Shown in pieces: positions 60,058 through 64,000 of a stretch of 64,000 bases of DNA. Position 1 is the first letter of the stretch, and each line of letters starts with the position of its first letter. The translations under genes and the position numbers were made by a program. Origin of the DNA: Prevotella histicola JCM 15637 = DNF00424 (GTDB lineage: Bacteria; Bacteroidota; Bacteroidia; Bacteroidales; Bacteroidaceae). The stretch spans positions 62,001 to 126,000 of the forward strand of contig NZ_BAJX01000007.1 of NCBI RefSeq assembly GCF_000613925.1, written 5' to 3'. The notes below the pieces were generated by a model that was given only the letters and a program-made list of their open reading frames with translations, made no database searches and had not been told where the DNA came from.

Positions 60058-61548
60058 TTATTTCTTAGTTAGTGTTCTGCCGATGGCATCTGCCCACCCA
60101 GCCTTTGCTGCTTCAATCTTCTCACTGTCTGCTACAGGCTCGAAAGTACGCTCAACTTGCCACTGATTCTTTATCTCATCAATGTTATTCCAGAACCCTA
60201 CAGCAAGTCCAGCAAGGTAAGCTGCACCCAAAGCGGTGGTCTCTGTGATCTTTGGACGTACCACGGTGATGCCCAAAAGGTCTGCCTGATGCTGCATCAA
60301 GAGGTTGTTTCGTGATGCTCCACCATCCACTTTCAGTTCCTTAAGTGGTGCATCCATATCCTTTGCCATGGCTTGTGCAATGTCATAAGTCTGGAAAGCA
60401 ATTCCGTCAAGAGCTGCTCGTGCTATGTGTGCACGGGTTGTTCCTCGGGTAATACCAATGATTGTACCACGTGCATATTGGTCCCAATAAGGTGCAGCAA
60501 GACCTGTTAGCGCTGGAACAAAGTATACTCCGCCACTGTCAGGGACTGTTGATGCAAGGTCTTCTATCTCTGATGATGAAGTGATGAAGCCCAATCCGTC
60601 ACGCAGCCACTGTACAACAGAGCCGCCAACGTAGATAGATCCTTCCAGCGCATAGGTGATTTTATCTCCTATTTTCCATGCTATGGTTGTCAGAAGGTTA
60701 TTCTTTGACAGGACAGGTTTGCTTCCTGTGTTCAGCATAACGAAGCATCCTGTGCCGTAAGTGTTCTTGATAGAGCCTGGTTCAATACACATCTGACCGA
60801 ACAAAGCAGCTTGTTGGTCACCTGCAATACCAGAGATTGGCACCTCATGTGCAAAGATAGTAGTCTTTGTATGACCATATATCTCGGAGCTAGACTTCAC
60901 CTCTGGCATCATTGACATTGGGATGTCAAGTAGCTTCAGTAGCTCTTCGTCCCACTTCAAGTCTTTTATGTTGAATAGCATAGTACGTGAAGCGTTGGTT
61001 ACATCAGTGACATGTATCTCGCCACGTGTCAACCTCCACACCAGCCATGAGTCCACATTACCGAAGCGAAGCTTACCCATCTCGGCACGTTTGCGTGCTC
61101 CTGGTACGTTATCAAGTATCCATTTGATCTTTGTTCCACTGAAATAAGCGTCTATGATAAGACCTGTTTTCTTGTGAATCTTCTCTGTTAAGCCTTGTGC
61201 TTTCAGCTCGTCACAATACTCGGAGGTACGTCTGTCCTGCCAGACAATGGCATTATAGATAGGCTCTTCAGTATCAATGTCCCACACAATGGTTGTCTCT
61301 CGCTGGTTTGTTATACCTATTCCAGCAATGTCAAGACCATTGATGTCAATGGCAGATATGGCCTCGGCGATAACAGAAGCCTGTGATGACCATATCTCAT
61401 TAGGGTTATGTTCCACCCAACCTGGCTGTGGAAAGTACTGAGTAAACTCCTTCTGAGCCACTGACTTGATGTGTCCGTTGTGGTCAAAAACGATTGCTCT
61501 GGAGCTTGTTGTCCCTTGATCAAGGGCTAGAATGAATTTCTTTTCCAT
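60058..61548 (-). CDS. glpK: Glycerol kinase
   Basis: 496 residues, phosphorylates glycerol to sn-glycerol-3-phosphate. Full set of FGGY-kinase motifs: [19 protein letters not shown] (ATP), [62 protein letters not shown] and [20 protein letters not shown]. In the order glpB, glpC, glpK, glpF on one strand. Confidence 0.98.
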   Translation of the reverse strand: MEKKFILALDQGTTSSRAIVFDHNGHIKSVAQKEFTQYFPQPGWVEHNPNEIWSSQASVIAEAISAIDINGLDIAGIGITNQRETTIVWDIDTEEPIYNAIVWQDRRTSEYCDELKAQGLTEKIHKKTGLIIDAYFSGTKIKWILDNVPGARKRAEMGKLRFGNVDSWLVWRLTRGEIHVTDVTNASRTMLFNIKDLKWDEELLKLLDIPMSMMPEVKSSSEIYGHTKTTIFAHEVPISGIAGDQQAALFGQMCIEPGSIKNTYGTGCFVMLNTGSKPVLSKNNLLTTIAWKIGDKITYALEGSIYVGGSVVQWLRDGLGFITSSSEIEDLASTVPDSGGVYFVPALTGLAAPYWDQYARGTIIGITRGTTRAHIARAALDGIAFQTYDIAQAMAKDMDAPLKELKVDGGASRNNLLMQHQADLLGITVVRPKITETTALGAAYLAGLAVGFWNNIDEIKNQWQVERTFEPVADSEKIEAAKAGWADAIGRTLTKK

Positions 61549-61593
61549 ATCGGTAAGTCTTTAGATTTATCTTGTTTTATGCTTTTAGGTTCT

Positions 61594-62844
61594 TTATTGA
61601 TTGAGTTTTATGGTCTCTTCTACATCCAATGCGTCGGCAAGAATGGATATCGGATTCTTTACTTCATAACCTGTTGACATCTCTATCTGCCATTTGCAGG
61701 TCTCGCAGTCAGTGCTTACGCAGTCTGGATTTAACTCTTTTATCTGCTTGAAGAGCCTTGACCCGATCTCTTGTGAGCGTTGGTAGTTCTCTTTCTTGAA
61801 CCCATAAGTACCTGCAATACCACAACATTGTGAGTCAAGCATGATGAGTTCGAGACCAGGTATCATCTTTAAGAGTTCAGTACTGTATATAATCCATCCC
61901 ATTTTCTCCATGTGACAGGCTGAATGGTAGGCTGTTCGCATCTTAAAGTCTTTGCGAAAGGCGAGTTTTATGTCCCCTTTTTCAATCAGACGATAGAGGA
62001 AACGTGTTGCCAGAGTGATGTTTTCACGTACGTCATCAGTCTTGATGTCGAGTAAATGTTCGTACTCATCACGCATGGTAAACGTGCATGTAGAGCTTGT
62101 TGTCAGTACGATTCTGTTTTGTTCTGCTGCCTTTCGGATAGAACGAATGTTCACTTTACCCTGTCGGCGAGCCTGTCCACTAAGTCCATTGGCTATCAAT
62201 GCTACACCACAACACTTTTCTTTCTCTAACAGATGCACGCCATATCCCACTGCATTCATGATCTTTACGAGATCTTTTCCTAACTGTGGAAAGTTATAAT
62301 TGACGTAACATCCGTGGAAATAGCTTACATGTTTGCTATAAGAATCCTGCTTTTTTGCTGCCATTCGTTTGTACCATGTCTCGAATTTCTGGCTGCTGTA
62401 TGCAGGAAAAGTACGGTGTTTATCAATTCCCATGACCCCATGTAAGACGGCTTTCACGGGCTTCAGCCCCAATGTTGCATTGACAATAGGTGCTACCATG
62501 TTTGCCATTGTCCCCACAAAGTCGGTGTTTGCGAGCATGATATCACGTGGAATGGGGCGGTGAGTACTGTATGTAATGCGTGAAGCTTGTATGATATCAG
62601 CGATACGGACGCCGGATGGACATGCAACCTCACATCGTTTACAGTTCAAACACATCTTGAGAGCTTCGTCAAAGAACTTCGAATCCTTCAGTCTATAGCG
62701 TTCCTGGTCTGGTCCAGAGTGCTTGGGTCCAGGGTATTTGGGCTCAACCGCCGATACAGGACAGTATGCTGTACAGATTGAACACTTGAGACATTGCTCC
62801 AAGTTGTTGCCACTTATGTTTTTAAGTTGTATCCCTTCTGCCAT
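61594..62844 (-). CDS. glpC: Anaerobic glycerol-3-phosphate dehydrogenase subunit C
   Basis: 416 residues. Two 4Fe-4S motifs (CLKCSICTAYCPV and CLNCKRCEVACPSGV, residues about 18-80) and two CCG domains (EKCCGVALIANG; SQCCGIAGTYGFKKENY). In GlpABC it is the membrane-associated Fe-S subunit that passes electrons to the quinone pool. It starts 3 bases after the glpB stop. Confidence 0.95.
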   Translation of the reverse strand: MAEGIQLKNISGNNLEQCLKCSICTAYCPVSAVEPKYPGPKHSGPDQERYRLKDSKFFDEALKMCLNCKRCEVACPSGVRIADIIQASRITYSTHRPIPRDIMLANTDFVGTMANMVAPIVNATLGLKPVKAVLHGVMGIDKHRTFPAYSSQKFETWYKRMAAKKQDSYSKHVSYFHGCYVNYNFPQLGKDLVKIMNAVGYGVHLLEKEKCCGVALIANGLSGQARRQGKVNIRSIRKAAEQNRIVLTTSSTCTFTMRDEYEHLLDIKTDDVRENITLATRFLYRLIEKGDIKLAFRKDFKMRTAYHSACHMEKMGWIIYSTELLKMIPGLELIMLDSQCCGIAGTYGFKKENYQRSQEIGSRLFKQIKELNPDCVSTDCETCKWQIEMSTGYEVKNPISILADALDVEETIKLNQ

Positions 62845-62847
62845 GAC

Positions 62848-64000
62848 TTATCCCTTTCCTGTAATCTTTTTTGCCACATAAAGTGCCGTTAATAGTGACA
62901 CTCCTGTTCCGTCAGCATGCTTAATACTGTTGTGACCACTCAATACTGAACCTATTGCATATAGGTTTTCAATGTTCTTTCCATCCTTTGTTGCATGGAA
63001 ATCTTTGTCAGTATGCACACCAAACTCCATGTAAGGTTGTGTTTCAAAGGCATTCGTTACGCTCCAATCGTCACGTTTTTTTGCAGCATCAACGTCCAGT
63101 TTGAACACAGGTTCATAAACTCCAGCATAGTTACTTCTTATCCCATGGCTCATGAAAGAGCCTGATGCAAGGATGAAATGATCTGCATAGAGTTTCTCAT
63201 CAGGCAGATGATCGGTTGTGATAGAAACGAGATGATTGCCTGAAAATTGTCCTGTTGTAGCAGAATCACCAACGAGAAGTGTTCCACCTGCCTGTGCAAA
63301 GAGTCGTTTTAACAGGATAGTGGTGCGTACACCAGATACTGATGGAGGCAAAGTTGCGATGTATTGAACTGGTTTCTTTATCCATTGCTTCATTTCATCA
63401 AGGCTTTCGGCATTGCTAAAGCCCAGAACTGCTGGCAGAAGGAGGGCATCTGGGTCGCCACTGATGGCATTGATACGTTCTGATACCTTACTGAGAGCAT
63501 CTTTATTAGCAAGTACCTTCGCTATATTTGTAGCTCTCATCTCTGTCGGACTCTGCCTTGCAGTACTTAATTTGTCTGTTGTAAAGGTCTTAATCTGACA
63601 TTCAACGCCCATCATTCTTAGGTTTTCTGCAATGAATTGAGTGGGAAAGTCCATGAAACCTTGTATGTTCAGCAACTCAACTTTCTTCCATGGGAGTCTC
63701 TCTGGACCATCAATCATGGCGTAACCTTCCGTGGTGAGCCATGCTGGTTTCAGTGTTCCTAAGGGTGTAACACGGTAGTGGTTCTGCTCATAGTTCCCCA
63801 TTACGCTTATACCAGCTTCAGAAAGTAATGTCTTTGCTTGGCTTGCAAGATGCTCTATGTTGCTGATTCCAATCTTTGAATATGGGTGTTCAGCCTTCAA
63901 ATCAGCAATGGCTTGCAGCGGATGGGTAACAACTTCGCCGTCAGCATCGTACCCCAGGAGGTCGAATGAGCCTGAATGGAAGTGCAGACTGCTCTGTCCT
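62848..64000 (-). CDS. glpB: Anaerobic glycerol-3-phosphate dehydrogenase subunit B (5' end outside the window)
   Basis: At least 384 residues; the frame is open to the window edge on the 5' side (GQSSLHFHSGSFDLLGYD...). The family pattern includes THPLQAIADL, SVMGNYEQNHYRVTPLGTLKPAWLT, LLPAVLGFSN, SGVRTTILLKRLFAQAGGTLLVGD and the C-terminal FAD-region ENLYAIGSVLSGHNSIKHADGTGVSLLTA. GlpB is the second flavoprotein-like subunit of GlpABC. glpA is expected just beyond the window. Confidence 0.93.
   Translation of the reverse strand, partial: GQSSLHFHSGSFDLLGYDADGEVVTHPLQAIADLKAEHPYSKIGISNIEHLASQAKTLLSEAGISVMGNYEQNHYRVTPLGTLKPAWLTTEGYAMIDGPERLPWKKVELLNIQGFMDFPTQFIAENLRMMGVECQIKTFTTDKLSTARQSPTEMRATNIAKVLANKDALSKVSERINAISGDPDALLLPAVLGFSNAESLDEMKQWIKKPVQYIATLPPSVSGVRTTILLKRLFAQAGGTLLVGDSATTGQFSGNHLVSITTDHLPDEKLYADHFILASGSFMSHGIRSNYAGVYEPVFKLDVDAAKKRDDWSVTNAFETQPYMEFGVHTDKDFHATKDGKNIENLYAIGSVLSGHNSIKHADGTGVSLLTALYVAKKITGKG

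Overview
This is a chromosomal segment of a Bacteroidales bacterium, most likely an oral-type Prevotella. Three things point there: promoters of the Bacteroidetes form (a -7 box TAnnTTTG, several with TTTG exactly 20 bases upstream), a SusC/SusD pair with fimbrillin-like lipoproteins, and several gene orders I associate with Bacteroidales. The genus call comes from protein-level recognition, not a database search.

Layout. 1-5.9 kb: a lipoprotein, argS, a DUF559 nuclease-like gene and an RNase H gene set among GC-rich palindromes, then fabI and a DUF2238 membrane protein. 5.9-15.8 kb: an AT-rich accessory region bounded on the right by tRNA-Leu. It holds two copies of an internally deleted IS982-type element, a fimbrillin-like lipoprotein, a 58-aa peptide gene, a nitroreductase, a GIY-YIG/DUF4357 protein, a YiiX-like permuted papain-fold protein and an RloC/PrrC-like ATPase. 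The last three, with a short fragment, form a possible defence cluster. 16-28 kb: manC, HIT, greA, a short RNA gene, pdxT-pdxS with a ThiD-like/AraC fusion, a Dna2-like nuclease-helicase, a YqiA/NT5C-like fusion and dgt. 28-41 kb: dut-TPR-DUF4292-EnvC-like genes, fadD-type ligase, prfB, CYTH, VanZ, a Na+-dependent symporter with a fragment of a second one, a helix-hairpin-helix protein and tRNA-Pro. 41-54 kb: murF, susC/susD, folP-cdaA, a Bax-inhibitor-1 family protein, radC and a glycosyltransferase. 54-64 kb: efp/rpmH, PASTA protein, rluD-like gene, ddl, then a glycerol cluster (glpF, glpK, glpC, partial glpB) with a secreted HAD phosphatase.

The most unusual structure is not a gene. Three sequence-unrelated palindromes (AAAAGggCgcCTTTT-like, CCACATGTGG-like, TCATCATGATGA-like) each occur in intergenic tandem arrays with the same 22-bp period. 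The first family is present at four loci, always with five units and with similar flanks. I do not recognise these as a described element.

Other points for a second look: five single-base losses that break greA, a helix-hairpin-helix gene, susD (twice) and radC, more likely base-calling errors than five pseudogenising mutations; a ThiD-like/AraC protein upstream of pdxST that has lost the kinase catalytic residue; a YqiA-HAD fusion without the HAD nucleophile; a DUF559 gene bracketed by REP-like palindromes; and promoter boxes only six bases ahead of the folP and glycosyltransferase start codons.
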